Positions 1 to 5,238 are shown, counted from the stretch's first letter. The stretch: DNA of 7,372 nt from an uncultured Clostridia bacterium (GCA_937858235.1 CALLZZ010000064.1:1-7372), one strand, 5' to 3'. The notes: generated by a model not told the origin, from the sequence alone. Numbers and translations are program-made.

Positions 1-254
1 TCCAAACACAGCGCCATGGTGTAGTCTGAAAAAGCCATTTCTCTCACCGTGTCGCGGGTTAGGAGGGTGAGGTAAAAATCGTCGTAATAGTCAGCGCCCG
101 GCTGCATTTCTTTGGCCCGCTCCAGTTTCCTTCTGGCGTACTGTTCGGCTCTCGGCCAGTATTCTTCGGGCACCGGGCAGCCCAGAAGGGCCTCCACGGC
201 CTCCCTGAGTTGTTCGCTTGTCGCCATGAGTGCTGGGCTCTTGCTTTGCGTCAT
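1..254 (-). CDS. Unknown protein, N-terminal 84 residues only (runs off the left edge)
   Basis: An open frame runs from an ATG at 254 to the window edge without a stop, so only the first 84 residues are seen (MTQSKSPALM... ending ...SDYTMALCL). The start is chosen because a strong ribosome binding site (GGAGGCAAGGAGAC) lies directly before it; a second in-frame ATG at codon 10 has none. The visible part is charged and probably helical, with clusters such as EEYWPRAEQYARRKLERAKE, and has no signal peptide, membrane segment or motif I recognise. It is the last visible gene of the leftward operon. It begins inside the 3' part of the exonuclease frame, in a different frame, so the two overlap by 164 bases. 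Its reading frame looks more protein-like than the overlapping exonuclease tail. Function unknown. Confidence 0.7.
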   Translation of the reverse strand, partial: MTQSKSPALMATSEQLREAVEALLGCPVPEEYWPRAEQYARRKLERAKEMQPGADYYDDFYLTLLTRDTVREMAFSDYTMALCL

Positions 255-987
255 GTCTCCTTGCCTCCTTCACAATGGCCGGAAGTGTCCCGGCCGGGCT
301 TGTCATGTAGTTATTGAAACGCTGGGGGTGATAGATCACGCCGTCGAGACGGCGGCCGCTGACGCCGTACTTCGGGTTATAGCCGAACACATTCACATAC
401 TCCAGAAGATCGGGCCGCTCGTCGTCCATGGCCTTGCATACCTCGAAGAGTGCTGCTACGTCGTCGATCGCCTTGTGTGAGTTCTGCACTTTGTCCTCCA
501 GCTTGTAGGCGACGATCGCGTTTGCCAGTTTGTGAGGGTAGGCCCGGCGGTCTTTGTACGCTGTGAGGCTGTCGAGGTAGTCGGCGGCCTCCAGTAGTTC
601 CTCGCCGTCGCCGGGGTATCTCCAGAGCATAGCCCGGCAGAAAAGGAGATCGAACTGTGCGTTGTGGGCCACCAGTAGCACGGGGCCGCCCCGGAGCATG
701 TCGGTGAAGCGTGCTGCAGCTTCGGCCTCTGTCACTCCTTTGGCCTCCAGCCGTTTGTCGGTGATCCCGGTTAACTCCGCAATCTTCTCCGGGACTTTCT
801 GGCCTTCCGGCAACTTTACGAAAAGGTCGGCGCTATCTGCCATACGGAGGGTGCCGTGATCGGTCTGCTCGATCCGGATCGCTGCCAGTTCAATGATCTG
901 GCAGGTGTCCGCGTTGAGGCCGTTCGTCTCTGTGTCGAAGAACACGGCGGCCTTGTACCTTGCGAAAATGTCCGCGAGGTTACTCAT
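91..987 (-). CDS. DEDDh-family 3'-5' exonuclease (DNA polymerase III epsilon-like)
   Basis: A 298-residue protein with the three motifs of the DnaQ-type exonuclease fold: ExoI with D18 and E20 in FFDTETNG, ExoII with D113 in AHNAQFD, and ExoIII with H171 and D176 in HKAIDD. All four acidic metal ligands and the catalytic His of the DEDDh subgroup are present, so an active two-metal 3'-5' exonuclease is expected. No polymerase or helicase domain is attached; the catalytic domain occupies about residues 12-190. In phages such enzymes may act in replication, end trimming or recombination; which applies here is not visible. The start ATG at 987 has GGAAGGAGG just upstream and overlaps the preceding gene's end by 8 bases, implying coupled translation. 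Residues from about 245 on lie over the next gene, turn rich in Arg, Gly and Thr and look like shadow coding, so the functional protein may end before this tail. Confidence 0.9.
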   Translation of the reverse strand: MSNLADIFARYKAAVFFDTETNGLNADTCQIIELAAIRIEQTDHGTLRMADSADLFVKLPEGQKVPEKIAELTGITDKRLEAKGVTEAEAAARFTDMLRGGPVLLVAHNAQFDLLFCRAMLWRYPGDGEELLEAADYLDSLTAYKDRRAYPHKLANAIVAYKLEDKVQNSHKAIDDVAALFEVCKAMDDERPDLLEYVNVFGYNPKYGVSGRRLDGVIYHPQRFNNYMTSPAGTLPAIVKEARRHDAKQEPSTHGDKRTTQGGRGGPSGLPGARRILAESRTVRQKETGAGQRNAAGR

Positions 988-2254
988 GGTCGGCCGCCTC
1001 CTTCCCGATCGTCAGCGTCATGGTGGTGGCGATTTTGAGCTGCTCGCTCATGCTGCGATATAAGTCCACGCCCGCGTTCACCTGAGACAGTGCCAGAGAG
1101 AGGGCCGCAGCCGTCTGGAGTTCCTTGTCTGTCGCTTTGTATGCCTTGCGCGTGAAGCTGTCCGGATCCTCACCACCCGCTGCTTTGTAAAGGACGGTCA
1201 GCTGGTGGGCCAGAACGAGCCGCATGAGGCTGGGCAGAGTATCAGGCAGCAGCGGAGTATTGCCTTCCTTCTGCGTGTCGTCCGGTTTTGTGGCTTCGTC
1301 GTCCAGATGATCCAGATTGTCAGAGTCGCCAGAGTAGCGGACTAAAGCGGAGCGGAAGCCGACGGTCGTGCTCACACCGGAGCGGGAGTTGGTGCCGTTG
1401 AGGGAGAACACGCCAGCGCTCGCACCGTCGCGCCAGTAGCCCCCGCGATACACGCAGCGTTCGCCGTCTGTGTCCAGCCAGAAGTAGTCCGTACCCTCAT
1501 ATCCGGGTGCAGGGTAGAGGCCGAGCTCGATCAGCTTCTCCGGCACGTCAATGTCCCTGCTAACCTCCAGATCCACGAAGGGCACACCGTCCCACGCTTT
1601 GTCCTCCGGTTCTACCGGCTGGAGCTTGATCTCGTCGTCGCCGACGTTGTAATATACCGGATCCCCGTCGGCCGTATAGATTGCCGTCCATTCCGGTGAG
1701 TCTGCCGTTTGATCCGCGCCTGCTGCCGCGCCGTTACCCGGTATGATCTGCACTTGCCCGTTCAGGAAGCGGAGCCCGCCGACGTGCTCCCAGACGTTGC
1801 CGCACATGTCGGCCACACCTTCGGCCGTGTGGTCGTGGTTCCACGTCACCGGGCCGGAGCCAGTCAGCGTCTTGCCGTAGCTGTCCTCGTATGTAGTGCC
1901 GATTTCCTCCGGGTGGCTGTGGCTCTTGCCGTTGTTGGTGTTGCCGCGGGGGAGGGTGCCGTTCTTTCGGCTCTGGTGCGCCAGCGCGGCCCACTCGTCG
2001 TTCGTGATTAAGTGCCAGCCGGGCCCTTTACTTTCGCAGAGCCTGATCGCGTCGTCGTGGCTCACGTTGACAGCGGGCTGCTGGTAGGGCATGGAGTACG
2101 GCCTGCCGCCGATCATGGTGTTGGGGTACTTGCTGATCGCGTATTCTTTCACGGCCTTGCCTTTGACTTCTGCTGGAAGTCCCAGCTCGTCGGGGGTAAA
2201 TACCACCATAATGTCCGGGATCCCCCGGCCGTCAAAAATAACCTCGTTTTTCAT
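980..2254 (-). CDS. FGE/SUMF1-fold (C-type-lectin-like) protein with a DGR-type variable segment
   Basis: A 424-residue protein. Residues about 40-305 match the formylglycine-generating-enzyme/sulfatase-modifying-factor fold: GWHLITNDEWAALA near 79-92 and ADMCGNVWEHVGG at 148-160 are its signature stretches, and the domain closes with RGGYWRDG...AGVF...GFRSALV (270-305). I see no active-site Cys pair of true FGE enzymes, so a binding role is more likely than sulfatase activation. The closing segment has the pattern of variable regions in diversity-generating-retroelement (DGR) targets. After it come an acidic linker (about 308-335) and a helical tail (about 336-424). There is no signal peptide. 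The ATG at 2254 is preceded by GAAAGGAGC. It lies 30 bases after the DUF932 gene and overlaps the exonuclease start by 8 bases. A variable binding protein in an apparently early operon is odd, since known DGR targets in phages are usually tail proteins. The partner it binds is unknown. Confidence 0.85.
   Translation of the reverse strand: MKNEVIFDGRGIPDIMVVFTPDELGLPAEVKGKAVKEYAISKYPNTMIGGRPYSMPYQQPAVNVSHDDAIRLCESKGPGWHLITNDEWAALAHQSRKNGTLPRGNTNNGKSHSHPEEIGTTYEDSYGKTLTGSGPVTWNHDHTAEGVADMCGNVWEHVGGLRFLNGQVQIIPGNGAAAGADQTADSPEWTAIYTADGDPVYYNVGDDEIKLQPVEPEDKAWDGVPFVDLEVSRDIDVPEKLIELGLYPAPGYEGTDYFWLDTDGERCVYRGGYWRDGASAGVFSLNGTNSRSGVSTTVGFRSALVRYSGDSDNLDHLDDEATKPDDTQKEGNTPLLPDTLPSLMRLVLAHQLTVLYKAAGGEDPDSFTRKAYKATDKELQTAAALSLALSQVNAGVDLYRSMSEQLKIATTMTLTIGKEAADHE
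1343..1453 (-). other. Candidate DGR variable region (VR) within the FGE-fold gene
   Basis: Codons 268-304 of the FGE-fold gene encode the conserved scaffold R-GG-x-W-x-x-G-x-x-AGVF-x-L-x5-RS-x6-GFRSAL. The x positions are filled by Y, R/D, A/S, S, N/G/T/N/S and G/V/S/T/T. In known DGR targets these positions come from adenine-rich (AAC/AAT) template codons that mutagenic retrohoming changes at A. Here most of the corresponding codons end in C (TAC, CGC, GAC, AGC, TCC, AAC, GGC, ACC, AAC, TCC, TCC, AGC, ACC), as expected if they derive from AAC. The VR assignment is inferred from this pattern; no template repeat, Avd gene or reverse transcriptase is present in the window. Confidence 0.6.
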
Positions 2255-2284
2255 GTGTTTGCTCCTTTCTTCCGGGTTTGCCGG

Positions 2285-3367
2285 TTATACTTCGTTCAAT
2301 TTTCGCCATGTAGTCGGTGGCATGGTTATCATTTTCCAGCCAGTAGCCTCCAGCTCGGTGGCTCTGTCGTAGCTTTTTACGTCCTGACTGTGGCGAGTGA
2401 CGGCGTTCGCCAGCCCGTAGAGTGATAAGTCGCCACCTTGTATAAGGTGGCCGAGGACTCCGGATCCCTCGTCCTGAGTTAGCCCGTATTCCTTACTGGC
2501 AAGCTCAACAACATGAGGCACTGCTTTGACTTCCATTTTTGCTTCGGTGGCCTGCCTCATGCGGTCAATAATGGCGGTGAATTTCGCTTGATCCACTGCC
2601 GCGTTGACTGTGTCCTCGATCTTCATCAGGAAGGCGCGATCGTCGGCTTCGATTGTCTCATTGCGATATATGGCAAAGTCCTCGCCCGCCTCGTTTACGC
2701 GCCCTACATGGAATTTGTGGAGAGAGTTGTCGGCTGCAATCATGCCGTTAGAGCACACAAGCCGGTAAATGAGAGGGGATACGTTGACGCTTCCTTGGCC
2801 TGTTTCGCTGTTGGTAATCAGGATACCGGCCTGTACAACGTCACCCTTGACGATCTCAGCTTCAATGCGCGGATTTACGACTTTTAAGTACATGCGAGAG
2901 TCTGTCAGTTCGCAGCTCTCCACGGTAGCACCACCCATACGGCTAATAATCGGGAGGACGGTTTGGGCCACCTCGTAATTGTCGATCCTGCGGTACTTGT
3001 CCGAAAGAAAGGCGCGGGCGTTTCCGTCCAGCGTTCGGATCATGCGGCGAGCTGGTTCTTTTTGAAACCAGCCGTTGACGTTCGCGGCCAGCAGCTCCGG
3101 GTAGTCGTCGCGCATTTTGTCGTAATATTTGGCTGGTATGCCGAGGTGCTGTCCGATCTGGCGGTGAGCAATGTCGTTAATGCCCATTTGCTCAATTTCC
3201 ACAATCCCGTCGCCCCCGGTTCCTTTGTTGATGTTCAGCAGCAAGCGGCCGGTCGTATCGTCCGGTGCAATGGTCAGGGCGGGCGTGTCGATCAGCAAGT
3301 CGCGCTTGGCGTGCTGTTGGCGGTCAAGTTCAACCGCGAGTTCTTGCAGGGTTCTTCCTGTTTTCAT
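2285..3367 (-). CDS. DUF932 family phage/plasmid-type protein
   Basis: A 360-residue protein that I recognise as a member of the DUF932 (phage/plasmid-like) family from its overall layout and stretches such as ARAFLSDKYRRIDNYEV, LITNSETGQGSVNVSPLIYR and LVCSNGMI. The family is common in phages, plasmids and integrative elements. Its biochemical role is not established, though it often neighbours replication or recombination genes, as here with the exonuclease. The conserved domain fills most of the protein (about residues 50-330). There is no signal peptide or membrane segment. The ATG at 3367 is preceded by AAAAGGAG; it overlaps the preceding small gene by 38 bases and stops 30 bases before the FGE-fold gene. 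The final C-terminal stretch (about 300-360) covers conserved-looking GDLSLYGLANAVTRHSQD and ends in TTWRKLNEV. The length is typical of full-length members, with no sign of truncation. Confidence 0.88.
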   Translation of the reverse strand: MKTGRTLQELAVELDRQQHAKRDLLIDTPALTIAPDDTTGRLLLNINKGTGGDGIVEIEQMGINDIAHRQIGQHLGIPAKYYDKMRDDYPELLAANVNGWFQKEPARRMIRTLDGNARAFLSDKYRRIDNYEVAQTVLPIISRMGGATVESCELTDSRMYLKVVNPRIEAEIVKGDVVQAGILITNSETGQGSVNVSPLIYRLVCSNGMIAADNSLHKFHVGRVNEAGEDFAIYRNETIEADDRAFLMKIEDTVNAAVDQAKFTAIIDRMRQATEAKMEVKAVPHVVELASKEYGLTQDEGSGVLGHLIQGGDLSLYGLANAVTRHSQDVKSYDRATELEATGWKMITMPPTTWRKLNEV

Positions 3368-3560
3368 GGCTTTTTTCTCCTTTTATTTTCTGCTGGCGTT
3401 CCTGCTGCCAGCGTTTATAGTCGGCCTGAATGGCCGGATCCTCGAATAAGCGGCCGACGCAGCCGATCAATATCCTGCACATGGCGTCAGATTGGTGCGA
3501 AGGGATCGCGGCGAAGTCTACTGCGACGTGATTCGGAGCCATTGTTTTGACTATTTTCAC
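3330..3560 (-). CDS. Small conserved-looking protein of unknown function (76 aa)
   Basis: A 76-residue protein starting at a GTG (3558-3560) that has AGGAGG nine bases upstream, a good ribosome binding site; there is no better ATG until codon 7, which lacks one. The N-terminal half (KIVKTMAPNHVAVDFAAIPS) looks like a short beta structure, and the middle (SDAMCRILIGCVGRLFEDPAIQADYKRWQQER) looks amphipathic and helical. The C-terminal end is Lys/Arg-rich and lies over the DUF932 start (38-base overlap), so it may be poorly conserved. The gene's 5' end overlaps the preceding zinc-ribbon gene by 74 bases. I recognise no domain. Placement in the early operon suggests an accessory phage protein. 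Confidence 0.72.
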   Translation of the reverse strand: MKIVKTMAPNHVAVDFAAIPSHQSDAMCRILIGCVGRLFEDPAIQADYKRWQQERQQKIKGEKSHENRKNPARTRG

Positions 3561-3690
3561 GGCCTTGCGCCTCCTTTCGTTTCTTCCCCCTGCATATCGG
3601 GCAGAGGTAGCCGCTCTGTGGTATCACTGCTTGTCTGCTTACGTTCCATTTTCGCCCGCACTCGCGGCATGTCTCATAGCGTGCCGTCAT
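3487..3690 (-). CDS. Small zinc-ribbon protein (67 aa)
   Basis: A 67-residue basic protein with two CxxC knuckles, C8/C11 (CREC) and C30/C33 (CPIC), spaced by 18 residues: a typical four-Cys zinc ribbon. A very basic tail follows (RGKKRKE, then SRRSRLRR), which suggests nucleic acid binding. An in-frame ATG lies upstream at 3729, but I place the start at 3690 because that ATG overlaps the stop of the preceding 58-codon gene as ATGA, with CCCGGAGC immediately before it, and because the upstream 13 residues are just that gene read in another frame. The last 24 or so residues overlap the next gene. Function unknown; a small DNA- or RNA-binding accessory protein is an inference from the ribbon and charge. 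Confidence 0.7.
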   Translation of the reverse strand: MTARYETCRECGRKWNVSRQAVIPQSGYLCPICRGKKRKEAQGRENSQNNGSESRRSRLRRDPFAPI

Positions 3691-3863
3691 GCTCCGGGCA
3701 TGAGCAGTGCGGGCTCTTTTTGCTTGCATGTGGCAAGTGCTCCAGCTTCCTGCCCGGCTTCCTGCGCCGCCTCCGTATCACACTTTGGATCCTGACAGTC
3801 GCAGTGTTCGCCGCTGTCAAGATGTGCGCCACAATGTGGGCATGTTCTGTATGGTTTGCTCAT
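3687..3863 (-). CDS. Small Cys-rich protein (58 aa), zinc-ribbon-like
   Basis: A 58-codon gene, MSKPYRTCPHCGAHLDSGEH at its N terminus, with CPHC (C8/C11), CDC (C21/C23) and C28, consistent with a compact zinc-binding knuckle. The rest is an Ala/Glu/Gln-rich stretch with the near-repeat EAAQEAGQEAGA, and a short tail ending in MPGA. The start is firmly supported by AGGAGGTGATC (3866-3876), an unusually long match to the anti-Shine-Dalgarno end of 16S rRNA. Its TGA overlaps the ATG of the following zinc-ribbon gene, and it begins 30 bases after the excisionase-like gene stops. I infer a phage accessory protein; function unknown. Confidence 0.78.
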   Translation of the reverse strand: MSKPYRTCPHCGAHLDSGEHCDCQDPKCDTEAAQEAGQEAGALATCKQKEPALLMPGA

Positions 3864-3865
3864 GT

Positions 3866-3876
3866 GATCACCTCCT
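3866..3876 (-). promoter_or_regulatory. Extended Shine-Dalgarno sequence of the 58-aa gene
   Basis: Read on the minus strand this is AGGAGGTGATC, eleven bases complementary to the 3' end of typical Gram-positive 16S rRNA, with AGGAGG seven bases before the ATG at 3863. It decides the reality and start of a gene that is otherwise very short, and predicts high translation. Confidence 0.75.
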
Positions 3877-3893
3877 ACTTTTCTCTTTGTTTG

Positions 3894-4067
3894 TTATTTC
3901 TTGGTCATTCTCGCCGCTTCAAACTCTGCGAGATCTGCGGGCCTGATCCTGTACATTTTTCCGATCTTGATCGCCGGTAGCTTTTTCTCCCTAATCCACG
4001 CCCAGACGGTGATTAGTTTTACGCCGTATCGTTCGGCGACTTGCTCGCAAGTCATAAAATTTTCCAT
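3894..4067 (-). CDS. Excisionase-family helix-turn-helix protein (57 aa)
   Basis: A 57-residue protein with a single helix-turn-helix/winged domain of the excisionase (HTH_17, Xis/MerR-like) type: MTCEQVAERYGVKLITVWAW (residues 5-24) is the helix-turn-helix, IREKKLPAIKIGKMYRIRPA (25-44) the wing, and DLAEFEAAR the closing helix. An in-frame ATG exists at 4133, but the start at 4067 has AAAGGAGGG six to seven bases upstream and begins exactly at the domain, so the longer form is rejected. It is the first gene of the leftward operon, about 140 bases downstream of a consensus promoter. Likely roles are recombination directionality factor for the serine recombinase at the other end of the window, or a Cro-like regulator of the switch; both are inferences. 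Proteins of this size and fold are common in both roles. Confidence 0.85.
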   Translation of the reverse strand: MENFMTCEQVAERYGVKLITVWAWIREKKLPAIKIGKMYRIRPADLAEFEAARMTKK

Positions 4068-4085
4068 TATTCGCCCTCCTTTCAC

Positions 4086-4114
4086 TTGACTTTGCTTCGG
4101 TTTAGTTATATAAT
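4086..4114 (+). promoter_or_regulatory. Rightward promoter (repressor/integrase operon)
   Basis: TTGACT (4086-4091), a 17-base spacer and TATAAT (4109-4114): one mismatch to the sigma-A/sigma-70 consensus. The start of transcription would be near 4121, leaving a leader of about 170 bases before the repressor ATG at 4293. A candidate operator (TCGGTTTAGTT, 4097-4107) lies in the spacer, so the repressor could regulate its own promoter. It points toward the leftward promoter at 4217-4245. Confidence 0.75.
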
Positions 4115-4150
4115 GAATGGCGCGAACAATCATACAATGAACTAAACCGA
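4097..4150. repeat. Inverted repeat, candidate operator pair
   Basis: Two perfect 11-base arms, TCGGTTTAGTT (4097-4107) and AACTAAACCGA (4140-4150), separated by 32 bases. The first arm lies between the -35 and -10 of the rightward promoter and the second about 20 bases past its start site. The spacing (about four helical turns centre to centre) would suit two bound repressor units or DNA looping. In RNA the arms could also pair to close a long stem-loop in either leader. Binding by the adjacent repressor is an inference. Confidence 0.55.
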
Positions 4151-4204
4151 TATTTTTTGAAAACCAGAAACTTGTCGGACGTGTTTTTTGCGCCCTAATC
4201 TCAA

Positions 4205-4210
4205 TCGGTT
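4205..4210 (+). promoter_or_regulatory. Candidate operator half-site TCGGTT at the leftward start site
   Basis: Third copy of TCGGTT (followed by GCC), placed at the predicted transcription start of the leftward promoter. It shares TCGGTTG with the copy at 4235. Short, so meaningful only with the other copies in this 150-base region. Confidence 0.35.
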
Positions 4211-4216
4211 GCCTTC

Positions 4217-4245
4217 ATTATACTTCGCTATTCTTCGGTTGTCAA
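4217..4245 (-). promoter_or_regulatory. Leftward promoter (early/excision operon)
   Basis: On the minus strand: TTGACA (4245-4240), a 17-base spacer and TATAAT (4222-4217), a perfect match to the sigma-A consensus. Transcription would start near 4210 and reach the excisionase-like gene at 4067 after about 140 bases of leader. A TCGGTT copy overlaps the -35 element and another sits at the predicted start site, consistent with repression in the lysogen. Confidence 0.82.
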
Positions 4246-4248
4246 TAG
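4228..4248. promoter_or_regulatory. Candidate operator over the leftward -35 element
   Basis: A 21-base element, CTATT...AATAG, with TCGGTT (4235-4240) in its centre; it covers the -35 hexamer (4240-4245) and part of the spacer of the leftward promoter. The flanking CTATT/AATAG dyad and the central repeat word make it a plausible repressor site; this is inferred from position and sequence only. Confidence 0.4.
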
Positions 4249-4292
4249 TTTTATTCGATTTAATTTTGTTATCGTATAAGGAGGGAATCAAA

Positions 4293-4700
4293 ATGTTCTA
4301 TAAACAGGTTTTAGCTTTATGTATGGAGCGGGGCATTTCGCCAACGAAACTGGCCCTCGATATTGGATTATCCACTTCAACGCCAAACGGCTGGAAAAAG
4401 GGATCAGTGCCGCAACCGTCTACTTTAAAAAAGATTGCTGATTATTTCGGGGTGAATATTGAATATCTGACAGAAGGTAAGCCACAGAATACAGCAGCAA
4501 ATGTTTCACACAGTGCTGTTGTACAAGGCAATCATGCAACCACGCTAATTGTTAAAAATGGCGGCATTATAGAACGGGAGCTATCGGATCAAGCGGCTGA
4601 ATTGCTTAAGATATACGAAACTCTTGATGTTAGGCGACAAACGCTTTTATTGTCCAGAGCTTTTGAATTAGATGAGGAAGTTAAAAAGGCAAAAAAATAA
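4293..4700 (+). CDS. Xre-family (HTH_3) phage-type repressor, short form
   Basis: A 135-residue protein. Residues about 5-60 form a lambda-repressor-like Xre domain, with the helix-turn-helix in ISPTKLALDIGLSTSTPNGW (15-34) and the usual closing LKKIADYFGVNIEYL (45-59). A polar linker (about 62-95, including SHSAVVQGNHATTLIVKNGG) leads to a C-terminal helical segment (LSDQAAELLKIYETLDVRRQ, 97-116) that in similar phage repressors is a multimerisation region. There is no S24 peptidase domain, so RecA-stimulated self-cleavage is not expected. The ATG at 4293 has AAGGAGGG seven bases upstream; an in-frame ATG at 4188 lacks such a site and its extension is not domain-like. It is first in the rightward operon with the paralogue pair and the recombinase. 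I infer it is the lysogeny repressor acting on the two facing promoters. Confidence 0.87.
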   Translation: MFYKQVLALCMERGISPTKLALDIGLSTSTPNGWKKGSVPQPSTLKKIADYFGVNIEYLTEGKPQNTAANVSHSAVVQGNHATTLIVKNGGIIERELSDQAAELLKIYETLDVRRQTLLLSRAFELDEEVKKAKK

Positions 4701-4718
4701 AACCTGCCTAATAGCAGG
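4691..4718 (-). terminator. Hairpin leader of paralogue 1; terminator-like on the minus strand
   Basis: CCTGC (4703-4707), a 6-base loop and GCAGG (4714-4718), preceded on the plus strand by an A-rich run (4691-4702). Read leftward, this is a short GC stem followed by TTTTATTTTTTT, the form of a factor-independent terminator that would stop antisense transcription into the repressor gene. Read rightward, it is a hairpin just upstream of the ribosome binding site (AAAGGTGG) of paralogue 1. The stem is only 5 bp, so strength is uncertain. The same element recurs before paralogue 2. Confidence 0.45.
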
Positions 4719-4737
4719 GAGAAAGGTGGTTATAAGT

Positions 4738-5238
4738 ATGGCATTATTCGGAAAAAACAAAAGCGGGGCTCGCTCGGTCAATTTTATGATGATTGACGGC
4801 ATTGCTGCCTTTAGTAAAGGGGCGGCTGTTAGCATTACGTTGGCAGACAACGGGATCGAGATCCGGCAACGATTGGGCAAGGCCGCCCCGGCCTTATTGT
4901 CTTATGCTCAAATTAAAGGAGCGGCAAGCGTCAGCGAAAAAGAAGTGAAAGAAGCGGACAAGAGCGTGATCGGCCGGGCGGTTGTTGGCGGTGTGCTTCT
5001 TGGCCCTCTGGGTGCAGTTATTGGTGGTATGTCTGGGATTGGGAAAAAAGAGAAGGCCAAAGAAAAAACTTATTTTGTGATAAATTACATAGCGGCAGGA
5101 AGCGACGAGCCGAAAGTTCTGTCTTTCGAGATCGTGGGGGCAACAATCGGCTTCCGTCCTTTCCTTGCTGAGTTAAAAGAAAAATGCGGGATAGCTTGCG
5201 AGCCAGCAGCTCGCGGCGATGCACCGACTGTTTTGTAA
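4738..5238 (+). CDS. Glycine-zipper protein, paralogue 1 (unknown function)
   Basis: A 166-residue protein beginning at an ATG with AAAGGTGG eight bases upstream; a longer in-frame start at 4672 lies inside the repressor gene and is rejected. Residues 1-65 look like a small beta-rich domain (alternating strands such as AAVSITLADNGIEIRQRL), possibly PH-like, but I cannot prove that. A Lys/Glu-rich stretch (67-75) leads to a Gly-rich hydrophobic segment, VIGRAVVGGVLLGPLGAVIG (77-96), continuing GMSGIG, with repeated small residues typical of a glycine zipper that can insert into or associate with membranes. Then come a basic patch (KKEKAKEK) and a second beta-rich part (TYFVINYIAAGSDEPKVLSF). 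No signal peptide is seen. It lies between the repressor and the integrase and is duplicated immediately downstream. Function unknown; a superinfection-exclusion or lysogenic-conversion role is an inference from position. Confidence 0.8.
   Translation: MALFGKNKSGARSVNFMMIDGIAAFSKGAAVSITLADNGIEIRQRLGKAAPALLSYAQIKGAASVSEKEVKEADKSVIGRAVVGGVLLGPLGAVIGGMSGIGKKEKAKEKTYFVINYIAAGSDEPKVLSFEIVGATIGFRPFLAELKEKCGIACEPAARGDAPTVL

Noticed and set aside
980..2254. Reading the FGE-fold protein as an active sulfatase-activating enzyme
   Set aside because: The catalytic Cys pair of formylglycine-generating enzymes is not evident, there is no sulfatase nearby, and the closing segment fits a DGR-type binding protein better.
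2012..2425. A 137-codon plus-strand open frame over the FGE/DUF932 junction
   Set aside because: It is antisense to two recognised protein families and has no supporting start signal.
2963..3550. A 195-codon open frame on the plus strand opposite the DUF932 and 76-aa genes
   Set aside because: It is antisense to well-supported genes with good ribosome binding sites, shows no recognisable domain and has no promoter or Shine-Dalgarno sequence of its own.
3691..3729. Upstream start of the 67-aa zinc-ribbon protein at 3729
   Set aside because: These codons are the 58-aa gene read in another frame, and the ATGA overlap at 3687-3690 gives a better coupled start.
3492..3980. A 162-codon plus-strand open frame opposite the small zinc-ribbon genes
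   Set aside because: It crosses four minus-strand genes; its Cys/Phe/Leu-rich translation is what antisense of these genes yields.
4068..4133. Longer start of the excisionase-like protein at 4133
   Set aside because: There is no Shine-Dalgarno sequence before 4133, while the ATG at 4067 has AAAGGAGGG and begins at the conserved domain.
4188..4292. N-terminal extension of the repressor to an ATG at 4188
   Set aside because: There is no ribosome binding site there, the extension is not domain-like, and AAGGAGGG supports the ATG at 4293.
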